DNA of 64,000 bases from Hybos culiciformis (Eukaryota > Arthropoda > Insecta > Diptera > Hybotidae), in contig OZ023273.1 of NCBI GenBank assembly GCA_964007475.1, positions 64,862,108 to 64,926,107 of the forward strand, in the 5' to 3' direction. The notes beneath the pieces are model-generated. The model was not told where the DNA came from. It did no database searches and saw nothing but the letters and a program-made list of their open reading frames with translations. Position 1 is the stretch's first letter. Every line of letters starts with the position of its first letter. A program made the translations under genes and the position numbers. Below, piece by piece: positions 34,262-46,515 of the stretch.

Positions 34262-35692
34262 AAAAAAAAATTATTTATTTTTTTCCAGGTGTTATACAAT
34301 AAAAAAAGAAAGACAAGCATAAATGAAATTTATTTTATTATTATTATTTTTTTTTTTTTTTTTATTTTATTTTTGTGAAAATGAATTTCTATTTAATTCT
34401 AATTTACAAAATCTTTCATAGTAACAATTTCACCGTAACACATTTTAACTTTATTAACATCACAAATAGTCACAGATAAGATAGATATAATATAAAAAGC
34501 AGAGTTTATCCGGCTACCTTTTGTGCATACAACTCATTCATTTTGACATGGTTATCAATAAAAGTAAATATTATTTTGTAATCTATTTTGATTTTATATT
34601 TCTAAATGTTTTTCAAACGAACTATTTTTTTAATCGAAAACGTTTTGTAATTGGAGCGAGTCATAATCAGAAAACCCCAAAATGTGGGATGGAGGAGTAA
34701 AAAAGTGGTTTTTACCCTTTTTTTTTTTGGTACTACAGGTTCCGGGAATTTATTTTATCCGTTCGGGATTATGCGTATATTTTGTTGTTGCGTAATTTGT
34801 TCGTAGTCAGGAATTTGGTATTTGAGAATTTGTCTTATAAGTTTATCTTCCACGCATTTTCTAACAAGAAGGTTAGAATTAAAAAATAGTTTCGGAAGCT
34901 ATTTATATTTTTATTCTGAGCTCACCACAGAGATGTAAGACAATTAAATAAAATAAAATCCAGCCCATATCATTTTGGAGTGTGTCAGGAAACGAATACT
35001 CAAAACTGTTCATTAGTTTAATTGATTATCAGGAACAAACAAACAAACAAACATATCCTTTTTTTAATTATTGGTTGTATAATAATAGATACAGATGTAT
35101 ATTAATAAACAAACTCTAAACAAACTCCCACTGGCTTGGGATGACATGACCACCTGGTGTTTTACTAGAATGTGAGCTACATAAATGCCACTTCTAGTAA
35201 AACCCAAAAGCCCGATCTTGGTGGAGGATTCTTGGGTCTATCCAAGAATCCAAAACTAAGGCATGTCGATCAAAACATCACCAAATGGAAACTCTAGAAG
35301 GAGGATCCATACTACGTTGTGGTGATACATCTGACTTCAGTACCATTTCCTAGACTCCATTATCACTGAGAAATCATCATTTTGAATTCATGAAGGTGAT
35401 AGTGAGGACAGATGTATAATAAGGAACGTTTCTGGTCGTTCCTGATCCCAATCAAATCGCGCGGTACCCGGTTGGGATCAGATCGTAGTAAAATGACCAA
35501 AAACGGCATTCTGTGAAGATAACTTATTATTAGAAACATGGATACAAGTATGAGTGAATTGTTTAATCCAATTTTCATTTTCTGTCCGGAAATTTAAACA
35601 GATTAATTATTTAAATACTCATTGAACTCATAAGAACCAGTAATTAAGAACGAAAGAAAATGTATATTTATTATCTTTTATTTTTATGTTCT
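34262..35692. other. Intergenic repeats between the foldback and secreted-protein copy 1
   Basis: Poly-T near 34348-34371 and a block at 34960-35070 ending GGAACAAACAAACAAACAAA that looks like a LINE 3' tail. Less AT-rich sequence at 35110-35560 has no recognised protein. No gene is seen. Confidence 0.45.
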
Positions 35693-38579
35693 TTAACTTG
35701 GATTATATGCACAGCTTTGATCATTCTCTTCTAATTGGCAAATATGAGAACCCAAAAGCGGTTTTAAAACTTTTTCTGAACGCTTCAAAATTTTCTTCAC
35801 TGTTTTAGCACACTGATGTGGCAAATCTGCTACAAAAACAAAACCCATTTCTAAAATAATTAAGAAAAATGAACTGATAAAGCTCAAAAATGCTAAATGT
35901 ACTTACCATTTGAATAACCATTTCCAAGGTCATAACATAGATAGAATGTTGCGGCATCTTTTTTTAAATCCAGTAAATAGAATGAACTATTCGCTATAAG
36001 AATATTCGGGGCACTAAGTAATTAAAAAATATGGAAATTCTATTAATTGATACTTACTTGGAAATCCTGGTACCTGAAGTGAAGATGGTCCACAATTTGA
36101 ATCATACATCAAAGTTCCTGTAATTACTACAGGAAGTTCGGAACTATAATTTTATAAATATAAACAACAAATAATAAAATGAATATAATTGAGAATTATA
36201 GTTAGTAAATTTAATGTCAAGGTTTTTTTTATGGTCAAAGTTTAAGATTAATCAAGATACTAAAAATTTTGTGAGTAATTATTAACTGTTATTCTTGTAA
36301 TAAAAGCTTGTCCGACACACAAAATTTTTGCCAACACAACATAGGTTTCAATATATATTTGAGCTCCATTAATTTTGTAAAAAATATAAACATATTTTTT
36401 GTATTTCTTTGTTGTATCACAAACTTTTCTACGCTATAGATATCATTTTTTTTTTTTTTTTTTTATTAAAGTTCCAAATAACTAGGTGGGATACCTTTTA
36501 TACTATAAGAAGTATGGATTTGGTAATGAGGACAGGAAGTTTAGACGGGATTAAAAAGTGGGACAGTTAGTAGATAATCATTTACACTCTTCTTAAAGCG
36601 GCGCAAGTCGTAAATCAAGCGTCTGCCAGCTGTCGGGAACAGTTTTGATGGGAGAGCATTCCACATTCTCGAGGTGCGAATTGAAAACGAATCTCCGAAG
36701 CTCGTTCTATCACATCTGGGAATTTTGACGAAGAATGCGTGTGACGTTGAAGCGGTACGTGTTTGGCGTGAAAATACTTGAAGTTGAGGAAGTAGGGCCT
36801 TTACTTCCAGGGAACACGTATCCATTCCAACAAAGTATTTGTAAAAAATTGAAAGTGAACCTACGTTACGACGGTGGTTGAGTGATGTTAATGAGCTGGT
36901 TGTTTGGTGATTGTTTATCAATCTAATAGCCCTTCTCTGAACTTTGTCCAGGTATTCAAGATGGGTTTTGGGAGCACCAGCCCATATGTGCGAATTGTAT
37001 TCTAATTTTGGTCGTATGTAGGATTTGTAAATGTTTAAGAGATCAGAGGGGGGAAAGTATTGTTTACATCTTTTTAAAAAACCAAGACATTTCGCTGCGT
37101 TTTTTGCCGTTTCGAAAATATGAATTTTCCAGCTTAAATCGCTAGTTATTTTCGAACCTAAAATGTCAAGGCTTCCAGATTTGGCAATACTTTGGCCTTG
37201 AAAAGAAAATTGGGGATCAAAATTTGACAGCTTTCTAGAAATTAGGCAGCATTGAGTTTTGGATGCGTTAAACTCAACTCTGTTGAGAAGACCCCATTGT
37301 CAAATTTTGGAAAGGTCGTGATTTATGCTACTTTGCAAAAAATTGCGTTTAGTAGTAACAGCATTTGAAGATGCTGATTTCCTGTTAATAAAATCGTAGC
37401 ATGCTACCAAGTTACTGTCATCGGCGAAGCTGTGGATGGGGTTGAGCGTTGATTTGAGAAGATAGTCGATGAAAATTAAAAAGAGGGTTGGGGAGAGAAC
37501 ACACCCTTGGGGTACACCGGAGTTGATATTAAAAATATGTGACTGGTACCCATCTACAACAGCACGAATAGAACGGCCAGACAAAAAGTTGCTGATCCAA
37601 TTGACAAAGGCTGATCCTAGACCCATTGATTTGACTTTAGAAATCAAAGCCGGGTGCCAGACTCGATTAAAGGCCTTAGCTATATCCAAAGCAACAACAC
37701 AAGCCTCACCGGAATTGTGAAGACTGGCGTTGAGCTTAAATATGTCATTAGGTCACCAGTCGATCTATTCGTACGAAAACCATATTGCTGGTCACTTAGC
37801 AATTTGTTACATTCAAGGTATTTTTTGACTTTATTGTTAATAAGGGATTCGATTACTTTGGAAAGAATAGAAGTAAGCGCAATAGGCCTGTAGTTAGAGG
37901 GATCGCATTTATCGCCTTTTTTTGGAATAGGCTGAACATGCACAACTTTCCACTTGGTGGGGTAAATGCCAAGTGAATATGAAAGATAGAAAAGGTTGCG
38001 CAGAGTTTTACCTAGAACGGAAGCAGTATGTTTTAGGACCACAGCCGGAATGCCATCAGGGCTAGTTGACTTTTTCACATTCAGATTTTTTAATTTTGTT
38101 TCATATCTTACCTAGTATCAACAAAAGTTCTGGTAATATAAGTAGTTCCATTTCCATTCAAATTGGTATCAAAAATATTTTTTGGACATTTCTGATTAGA
38201 TGGAGCATCAGTTGCTGCGAATTCATACCATAATTTCCCATTAAACTTTATAAAAAAAAATTAAATAAATTAAATCACGTGCACCTACTTAATTGATTCG
38301 ATTTGTTAAAACAAGCGATTGTAATTAAATTATTGTTATTGTGATAAATATCCGTATTTATATGATTTTAAACTTACTGTTGCTAAACTTCCTTCCAATG
38401 ATTTTTGGGGGCAACATTCCCCTTTTCTAATTATAGCATCACAATTATCGGCAATGAAAAACGTAGCAAATACTACAAAACTGCATAAATATAAAAATTA
38501 AATAATTTATAATTTAAAACAATTTATGAAAAGACAATTTTCGAATAAGTAAGTAGGGTACTTACAATTTGAACTGCAT
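35693..38579 (-). CDS. Small secreted protein, lipocalin-like, copy 1 (complete, six coding exons)
   Basis: The splice model on the minus strand is 38579-38566 (MQFK plus 2 nt), 38480-38378, 38245-38112, 36143-36058, 35993-35907 and 35829-35693 (TAA). This is 561 nt and 186 residues; every junction is GT/AG and in frame. Residues 1-20 (MQFKFFVVFATFFIADNCDA) form a signal peptide. The mature part has GECC, FNGKLWYEFAATDAPSNQKC, a GTLMYDSNCGP segment, FYLLDL followed by FYLCYDLGNGY, and a Cys-rich helical C-terminus. GxxWYE plus a later YLxD..xx..FYLCYD strand pattern resembles lipocalins such as apolipoprotein D, but the spacing in GKLWYE differs from the canonical GxW, so the family is tentative. 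That the gene is real is supported by the paralogue at 52214-53169 with the same exon lengths. Function is unknown. Confidence 0.8.
36446..38096 (-). mobile_element. 5'-truncated non-LTR retrotransposon (Jockey/CR1-like) in intron 3 of copy 1
   Basis: Read on the minus strand, reverse transcriptase begins at about 38096 with KKSTSPDGIPAVVLKHTA and continues PSNYRPIALTSILSKVIES and QQYGFRTNRSTGDL. After a frameshift near 37690 come MDIAKAFNRVW, SGVPQGCVLSPTLF and the catalytic SFADDSN box. The C-terminal part (36921-36541) has GMDTCSLEVKALLPQLQVFS and WNALPSKLFP. A poly(A) tail reads as poly-T at 36446-36466. The endonuclease and ORF1 are missing. Frameshifts and stops make it inactive. It lies in the same orientation as the host gene. 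Confidence 0.9.
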
Positions 38580-40902
38580 GTGTGATAATTTATGTTTATT
38601 AGGCGAATGGATGAATGACAGAACGAAAATATTATTCTTCTATTTTACCAATTTCGCATAACATTTATTTTATTATCACTAAAAAGAAAATTTTTAAGTT
38701 TGGTTTCCATAAAGATTGGAACAAAATCTATAAAAATTTTGTGTAAATTTTTGACCAATTAAATCAGACAAAGTATTTATGTAAAAAAAATGTATTCTTT
38801 ATTAAACATTAGTTCTTATAAAGAATTTGTTTAACGTTTCGATGTTTGGTTTACATCCTCGTCAGAAATTTTTGGTGTTTTTAATTTATTTTTCTCAATA
38901 TATTTATTTTCATGGAATATCCGATAATTCTACTATACTTTTTTTAAAAAAAAGAAAGAAAATCTACAATATTTTTTTTAAAAAATATAGTAGAATAAAA
39001 ATGAAATAAATATATTGAGAATAAATAAATATATTGAGAATAAATATATTGAGAAAAATAAATTAAAAACACCAAAAATGAATTTAAGTTTAAATCGTAT
39101 TTTGGGATTTAACCTTTCGAATTAAATGATTTCTTCCTCTAAATCACAGACAGATTTTAAATAATTTACATTTAAAAAAAACACTTTTTTTTGACGAATC
39201 CTCCCTCTGAGTGGGATGCTTCGTCTATATCCGAGGATGCTTCGGCAATTGATGGGTTGCTTCAAAAGTTGTACGAATTTTTTTTCTTTAAAAAAAAATT
39301 TATTTCTTTATATAATAATTCATAAACATAACATTTGATAAAATAATGTTAATTAATCAACAAAAATTAAATAAATCACATTCTCATTTTAGTAAACAAA
39401 TAAAAATATTAATAGTCAAAGCATACCTTGTACCGATTGACAAGGCATCCCACTTTTTTTTTTTTTTTTTTTATCATAATACTCGTAAAAATGAAAAATA
39501 ATTATTTTATTTATTAGAAATATTTTTAATAATATTCTTTCTATAATAAAAAAATTATTATTAAAATATATATTCCTTTAAAAAATTACATCGAAAATTA
39601 AAAAATCTTGTTTTTGTATTTGACATCTGAAAACACATGTTACCTGATTTAATATTTTAGTGAGTCAATTTTAATTTAAAAGCCGATACATAAAACATAT
39701 ATATATAACTAATTGATTTCGATCGAAATTTGACAAAGTCAAATCATCCCGAGGATCAGATGATACCACTCTTACCCTATGTATTTTTTAAGTGATTTCT
39801 TGATTTTCGGCAACCTAAAAACGCAATGATCAGCATAAATATTGCATAATTACTAAAGCTAATCCAACCAATTTATCAGAAAATAGTAATATATATTACA
39901 ACCATTTACATTACCTATTTGAAAAAGAGTTTACATCTTTGTCGGAAATACAAAAAATCTAAAATTAAATTTGTACAGACAACATTTTTAACATCTTTAA
40001 TAAGCCATTTTTTGAGTTATCAAATCTCCCGAAATTTTTTATAAACTGTTTATCATAGTTTTTGCTCCCACTAATAACTTTATTAGTCATTAATTATTAA
40101 TTCAATAACCGGAACTTATTTATTCTTTCATTTTTTGTAAAAATAAAAGAAAATATAAGGTTTGTACGAAAAGCAATGCAAACGCTTTCCTAAAACCACA
40201 AATCTCCAATAAAAAAAATTGTACATATAACACCACGATAAAATTAATAAAAATTCTAACTCAGAAGTAATCCATTATGTTCACTTAGAGTCTTAGACAA
40301 ATGATTATGTTTTTTTAGCATACATTTTTTTTCCTAAAGTGGCCAGTACAAATACCTAGCAAATTTAGTGAGGTTTGGAACAAACGAAAATAATTTTTTT
40401 TTTTAATAATTTTTAATTTATAACCTACATATATTTAAAAAAAATTTAAATTAGTCAACGAGCCTGGATTTTTACAGCGCTAAATGTCAAAATTTATTAA
40501 TTTTATTTATTTCAAACATTTCATGCAATCAGACAATTGCCCATGAAATAATAATAACACATGAAATAATTTTGAGATTTTTCTATATGTTCTACATAAA
40601 ATCTTTCCCGTTTATTATTTTTTTAAATTGTAAAAAAAAATCTTATTTTAACGAAGTTCAAAACTATCAGTAAAAATATGTTCGGGCCGTCGACAATGTC
40701 GATTTCTAAGCTAAATGATGACGCTACACGCTGATTGAAACAAAGCGCGAACTCATAGCATTATCGAGGATCTGCTGTCATCATTCAAAGACTTAAACTT
40801 CTAATACTAGAATTAACCTTTCTACAGCTTGCCGTTCTTTCTTTTACCAGGATATTAGGTTAGATGCTTCAGTTAACTATTAATTTTTTTTCTTTACTGA
40901 AT
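38580..40902. other. Upstream flank of secreted-protein copy 1
   Basis: The first few hundred bases should hold the promoter and 5' UTR of copy 1; no TATA box is convincing. At 38955-39060 the unit AATAAATATATTGAGAATAA repeats three times, and a related TATTGAGAATAAATAGATA occurs near 61038. The rest is AT-rich with no gene. Confidence 0.45.
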
Positions 40903-40910
40903 ACTAAGGG

Positions 40911-42040
40911 CAGGCCCGGCTCGAGGCGTGTGCGAAGTGTGCACTGCCTCTAATGAAAAAGCGTCTACAAGCCAATATGAAATTTAAATTTTAACAAAAA
41001 TTAATTTTTATTAAATGCATACAAATTTTTTTTCGAGTTTTAATTTTTGGAGCAAACGAACTACAAAATTATCTGAAATTGTTGTCTCGCAAAATTGAAA
41101 ATGATATTAATCCTGATTTATAACAATAATGTTGAAGAACTCTTTCCAAATGCACTGATTGCATTAAGAGTATTACCATAAAGGAAGTATAAATATGAGA
41201 AATTCAGTCCATACAAAAAATTCAAATTTAAAAAAATTAAACAAAAAATATGAAATCAAAAAATATGAAATCGCTATCCCATTACCGACAATTGGGATAA
41301 TGATTTCATATAGACCGGCATTTTTAGTTTAATTTTTTTAATTTGAATTTTTTGTATGGAATGAATTTCTCTTATTTATGCTTACTTTGTGGTATTACTA
41401 ACTTTACCAGTTTCAGTTGCTAAAGGTGAGAGAACTTTTCCAAAATTAAAACTGATCAAAAATTACTTGAGATCAACTATCGGGCAAGAAAAATGGAATG
41501 GGTTGACAATAGTCTCCATAGAATCTGAAATTTCTAAATATATTAACTTTGATGTGCAAAGATTTGTGTCGATTTTTATCAAAACTCGTCAATTCCACTT
41601 TTAAAAAAAAATGATTATAATACATCGTTGGATTCGTCTTCGAATTTGCTATCAGCTTTTGCTATTTTTAAATTTAAAAAAAAAAATGGAATAGACGCGG
41701 TTTGATAAACATCGACACATTTCTCTAAAATCAAAGCAAGACGAGAAAGTAGTAGAGTATAAAGGAAGTTCAACAGGAATATTTTTTGTTGCAGATTTAT
41801 TTTGTAATATTATATTAGGTTTTTCTCATTAATTTTGTTTTGTTTTGCTAAGAACTTGGATTATTTAATAAAGAGTTAAAAGGTTTAATCAAAACTCTTG
41901 TAAGTTCTATTATTATTATTCATAAATGAATTTAGCTATAGTTTTTGCTTTATATAGCATTTTAGTATCTAATTGAAATCTTTTTCAAAGGCGCCAATCA
42001 TTCTTCGCACACACAATTAAAAAACCACGAGCCGGGCCTG
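40911..42040 (+). mobile_element. hAT transposon remnant with perfect ends and target duplication
   Basis: The terminal inverted repeats CAGGCCCGGCTCG are perfect over 13 bp. They are flanked by a perfect 8-bp duplication ACTAAGGG (40903-40910 and 42041-42048). An open segment at 41389-41604 encodes LLTLPVSVAKGERTFPKLKL and IKNYLRSTIGQEKWNGL, the C-terminal dimerisation domain of hAT transposases. The rest of the transposase is gone, so it is non-autonomous. Confidence 0.93.
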
Positions 42041-42084
42041 ACTAAGGGCAACACCAAAATACACCAAAAATAATATATTGTTAA

Positions 42085-42719
42085 TTTATGGGTATAACAT
42101 TGTGAATAAAAAATTTAAAAAAAATTTTTAGTTTTTTTTAAAAAAAAATAGTTCTCTACTTCGTTCTACTCTACTCTACTTTAAAATTCAATTTAATTCT
42201 TAAAATCCAAATCAAAATTTATAATTTGAAATTTGTATACATATCGTTACACAATTAATCGTAATAATCGTAATCAATCACTAAAATTTCCATACCTTAA
42301 AAAATAAAAAAAAGATAAAGAAACTGAATCATGTAAAAAATAAAATAATTAAATAATAACTGGTCCGATTTGGCTATTTTAATAACGACAATACTCGTAA
42401 TTTATGGGTATAAGATTGTGAATAAAAAATTAAAAAAAAATTTTTAGTTTTTTTTTAAAAAAAATAGTTCTCTACTTCGTTCTACTCTACTCTACTTTAA
42501 AATTCAATTTAATTCTTAAAGTCCAAATCAAAATTTATAATTTGAAATTTGTATACATATCGTTACACAATCAATCGTAATAATCGTAATCAATCACTAA
42601 AATTTCCATACCTTAAAAAATAAAAAAAAAAGATAAAGAAACTGAATCATGTAAAAAATAAAATAATTAAATAATAACTGGTCCGATTTGGCTATTTTAA
42701 TAACGACAATACTCGTAAT
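42085..42719. repeat. Direct tandem duplication, 2 x ~317 bp
   Basis: Unit 1 (42085-42400) and unit 2 (42401-42719) both run from TTTATGGGTATAA to GACAATACTCGTAA, with only a few substitutions and homopolymer length changes. The duplication is therefore recent. It contains TTCTACTCTACTCTACTTTA runs and no coding sequence. Confidence 0.95.
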
Positions 42720-43686
42720 AAAATTTTAAGGGAAATAAAAATTGGAAAAATTGCTCGCAAAATTAGAAATATCGGACAAAACTGAAAATACTTTTTTCTA
42801 TGAGATTTTTTATGAATTCAAAACTGTAATTTTGTTAACTTAAGAATTGGCTAAAGCGAAACAACGTTCGTGCCGACATTTACTAGTTTTCAACAAAATA
42901 TCTTTTCCGGACTTTGAACGATGTATCCGTTAAACGGCATATAGAATTCTTGAATGCCTGCGCAACGCATCGCAATAAGTATTCTTTCATTAAAAATTCG
43001 AACTTTCCTGGACTTTTTGCACGCCCTGTATGTGTATCATTATCAGTTTCATTGTAAATTATTTCATTTATTATAGAACAAAATTATCATCCATAGAGTT
43101 TTAAATATTTAAAAAAAAATTACACTTTTGTTTTATAGTATATTGCTAATTTGTTACGCTCGTGTTTCAATAATACGTAACCTTAGTACTGGCAAAGACA
43201 TACATTTTTATAAATGACCCTTATATGCTTACCAATATATTCACTATACAACCGTTTCTATTTAATGCGTTACTTAAAAGAAACCAATATCCTATTATTA
43301 TTTAAAAAATTTTAACTTACTTCGCGCGCTCTAGAGATTTCAAAAACGATCATTTTACGCCTTTGCGTAAAGCTTTCAAAAATTATTTTATAATGAAACA
43401 CTTAAAACGCTAAAACCAAAAGATAAAATACTATATCTCGTTACCCTGGCGTGTATTTAGCTATAAGTTTTACATTTAATGTACTATTATGGAGAAAATA
43501 AATAATTAAATAAATAAAATATATATATAAAGCAACCTGACATTTTTTTATTTTTTATTTTATTTACAGATATGATTTTAAGTAGGTATAAGTGCGAGCT
43601 TTCTTTGCAAGTGAAGGCCACTCGGTGCTACCAATTTAACCCATAGAGAAACCCTAAAAACACTGAAAAAATAAAAAATGTTTTTT
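42720..43686. other. Unrecognised AT-rich spacer
   Basis: No coding sequence, clear repeat or RNA gene is visible. Confidence 0.5.
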
Positions 43687-43800
43687 TGAAGTTTATACTT
43701 CTTTAGCGGCGTTTGATGATTTTTGGTAGAGGGTAAAAATCCATTTTCATATCGAATTTTTCTCAGAATCGTCATCATTTTTCTCAGAAAAATTAGAATA
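43687..43800 (-). repeat. Inverted copy of the tail of the 34046-34220 repeat
   Basis: GAAGTTTATACTTCTTTAGC and GGTAGAGGGTAAAAATCCAT are the reverse complement of 34130-34215. Antisense frames here are not genes. Confidence 0.8.
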
Positions 43801-43841
43801 AGAATACTTATTTTTTTATTATATTTAAACCCAAAATCATA

Positions 43842-43921
43842 TGGACAATATGGCTTAGTGGCTAGAACTGTAAGTCTGAAGATGTCTGGTTCGATCCCAA
43901 TGACAAGGTCTTGTAATTTCA
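43842..43921 (+). repeat. tRNA-derived SINE head
   Basis: It has an A-box TGGCTTAGTGGCTAGA at 43851-43866 and a B-box GGTTCGATCCC at 43888-43898, with tRNA-like spacing. The flanks do not pair as an acceptor stem. It is followed by a GGGCCCAATATTACAAGC block that recurs at 45944-45961. Confidence 0.75.
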
Positions 43922-44067
43922 AATATATGTATATATAGATAGGGCCCAATATTACAAGCCAAAAAATTAAATATCCTCCTACCAATATAAAAACATTTTT
44001 GTTTCTTAAACCTATTATTAAGTTCAAAAAAATTAAAAAATTTAAAAAACGAATGTATTCTTTGTTT

Positions 44068-44140
44068 GGGGAATCGAACCTGAACCTCTACTCTCATAAT
44101 CTGATGTTCTAGCCACTAAACCATATAGTCCATATGACTT
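44068..44140 (-). repeat. tRNA-derived SINE head, opposite orientation
   Basis: On the minus strand an A-box TGGTTTAGTGGCTAGA (plus 44108-44123) and a B-box GGTTCGATTCC (plus 44070-44080) are spaced as in a tRNA. It converges on the head at 43842-43921 and is clearly related to it. A third head with only the A-box region left is at 46046-46091. Confidence 0.75.
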
Positions 44141-44174
44141 TGGTTTTCTAAAATATAATAAAAAAATTCTAATT

Positions 44175-44495
44175 TATGACATTTTATTATAAGTTATAAT
44201 GTGCAGTGCAATTTTTCCCTCTTTTTTATTATGTAATATCGAATGTTTGTTTACTTCTGTTTTAGATTTTAAGATTTTTAAAGTAGAATAAAACTCGCAC
44301 ATTTTTTTATGATATTTTGTTATAAGTTGCAATGTGCAGTGCGATTTTTTCCCTTTTTTTTTATTATGTAATATCGAATGTTTGTTAACTTCTGTTTTAG
44401 ATTTTAAGATTTTTAAAGTAGAATAAAACTCGCACATTTTTTTATGATATTTTGTTATAAGTTGCAATGTGCAGTGCGATTTTTTTTATTTCGAA
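44175..44495. repeat. 131-bp tandem repeat, about 2.4 units
   Basis: Units repeat TTATAAGTTGCAATGTGCAG, ATCGAATGTTTGTTAACTTC and GTAGAATAAAACTCGCACAT. The same array occurs at 46120-46450. The long antisense frame through it is repeated peptide, not a gene. Confidence 0.9.
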
Positions 44496-44499
44496 CGGT

Positions 44500-45655
44500 T
44501 GTCTTCTGTTTTAGGAAACATATTTTTTTTGCATTATACACTTAATATTGGTAATCAGGATGAATATTTTTGTCATAATAATTATTTTTTTTGAGATATT
44601 TAAACAAACCAAAATGTTTTTATCAGTCACTAATTTATCTTTTTTTTTTTAATTTTCTGTATACATATTCTATATACATATTCCATATACACATTCTATA
44701 TACATATTTTATTTTGAAGCAAAACACAGAGCTAAGTAAAATTGTAGCAAATTTGGTGGCAAAGGTTACTTTTTGGTTCAAAAAAATTTGCAAATTAGGC
44801 GCTCTTTGATTTTTTATTTTAATTTATATAAATGGAAAAAACTTTAAATTAATAAATAGTGTTTTATAATTTTATAATACATATTATAAAATTAAAATGT
44901 AGCTAAAAACTTATTTGAGAACTTAGTTGAAAACTGTAAAATTACATATATGAATTAATGCAATTGAATATGGCTATAAAATGGATGTAAAAAATATTGG
45001 AAACGTTGACAGATACATAAATTTAAGATTGAGATCCTATTTCATTTTAAAAATTTAATTGTAAAAAAACTATTCTATTCAGAAATCAGTTTTTTAATAG
45101 CGGGTTGAATGAACTATTTTTCAATATTGTGGACAGCGTTCTGCAATATTCACAGCTTTTTCTTGCAATCTTATTTTCACAATAGAATTAACATAATCTT
45201 GTGATCATTCATAAAAAAATGAAGACACCGGATAAAATATCACTAAAGTCCCAACTAATTTTCAAACATGTTTTACCACTTACTATGACAAGACAGTTAT
45301 ATGTATATATGTATTTAAACAAGCATTTGTTAATCCTGTTGTAGTTAATAAGATAATAAACGGTAAAAAAGTACGAATTTTCCGGGAGAAAAATAAGTAA
45401 GAAAAGTGATCACATTTCATTTCATGTTTTATGTTTTTTTTTATTTTTTATAAGTTGCAATGTGCAGGCGAATTTTTTCCCTTTTTTATTTCGAACTTCA
45501 TAGTTTAAATTTTTAAGTATAAACTTTACAGAGATCATGTAACCACTAAAGTTATAAACATTATATCCTATAAAGCAAATTTATAATATTGGACGCACTA
45601 AACTCGTTACAAATAATTTTATTGAAGCCTTGAGATATTTTGGCATTGATAGTTT
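44500..45655. other. AT-rich spacer with stray repeat fragments
   Basis: A partial 131-bp unit occurs at about 45445-45520 (TAAGTTGCAATGTGCAGGCG, then TTATTTCGAACTTCATAGTT). Short tandem TATACATATTC units lie at 44660-44710. No gene is seen. Confidence 0.5.
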
Positions 45656-45659
45656 AGAT

Positions 45660-45890
45660 ATCGATCAAGTAATTTATCATTATAGGTTTTCCCACCTCAA
45701 AATAGGAAAAAAAAAATTTTTAAAAATAGATAGCTCCGTTGAAATAAAGATTACCTGCCCAAAAATTTTGGGCAGGGATCTACGGTTAGGGTTCTCCCGG
45801 CTCAAAATATGCAAAAAAAAATTTCCAAAATAGGTAGCTCCGGTGAAATAAAGATTACCAGACCAAACATTTTGGGTAGGAATTCATAAT
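45660..45890 (+). repeat. Two diverged monomers related to the 218-bp satellite
   Basis: Two direct units of about 115 bp contain GTAGCTCCGGTGAAATAAAG, ATTACC..CC..AC.TTTTGGG and TAGG. They resemble the reverse complement of the satellite segment TTTATTTCATCGAAAATAA plus CTACCCAAAATTTTAAGCC. They appear to be old relatives in opposite orientation, about 12 kb from the array. Confidence 0.55.
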
Positions 45891-45939
45891 TATCGTACTT
45901 TGCTGCTGCCTGGCACTTTCAGACTTTTTTAATTTCAAA

Positions 45940-46515
45940 TATAGGGCCCAATATTACAAGCAAAAAAATTACATATCCTACCAATAAAAAAATTTTTGTT
46001 TGTTAAACCTATTATTATGTTCAAAAAAATTAAAAAATTTACTCTCATAGTCTGATGTTCTAGCCACTAAGCCATATCGTCCATGATTTTGTGTTTCTAA
46101 AATATAATTAAAAAATTCTAATTTATGACATTTTATTATAAGTTATAATGTGCAGTGCAATTTTTCCCTCTTTTTTATTATCTAATATGTTTGTAAACTT
46201 CTGTTTTAGATTTTAAGATTTTTAAAGTAGAATAAAACTCGCACATTTTTTTATGATATTTTGTTATAAGTTGCAATGTGCAGTGTGATTTTCTTCCCTT
46301 TTTTTATTATCTAATATCGAATGTTTGTTAACTTCTGTTTTAGATTTTAAGATTTTTAAAGTAGAATAAAACTCGCACATATTTTTATGATATTTTATTA
46401 TAAGTTGCAATGTGCAGGCGAATTTTTTCCCTTTTTTATTTCGAACTTCATAGTTTAAATTTTTAAGTATAAACTTCTGTAGGCAATTCTATGACTGCTT
46501 CGTGTGTTTTTTTTT
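45940..46515. repeat. Second copy of the SINE-head plus 131-bp tandem array block
   Basis: The order GGGCCCAATATTACAAGC, SINE-head remnant (46046-46091) and 131-bp units (46120-46450) repeats that of 43935-44495. It then ends with CTTCTGTAGGCAATTCTATG ACTGCTTCGTGTG, the terminal word of the palindrome at 32187-32416. It is a block duplication or a composite mobile unit. Confidence 0.75.

Noticed and set aside
37469..37893. Plus-strand frames across the LINE
   Set aside because: They are antisense shadows of reverse transcriptase encoded on the minus strand.
44174..44467. 97-codon antisense frame with duplicated MCEFYSTLKILKSKTEVNKH peptide
   Set aside because: The peptide repeats because the DNA is a 131-bp tandem repeat; it contains no domain.
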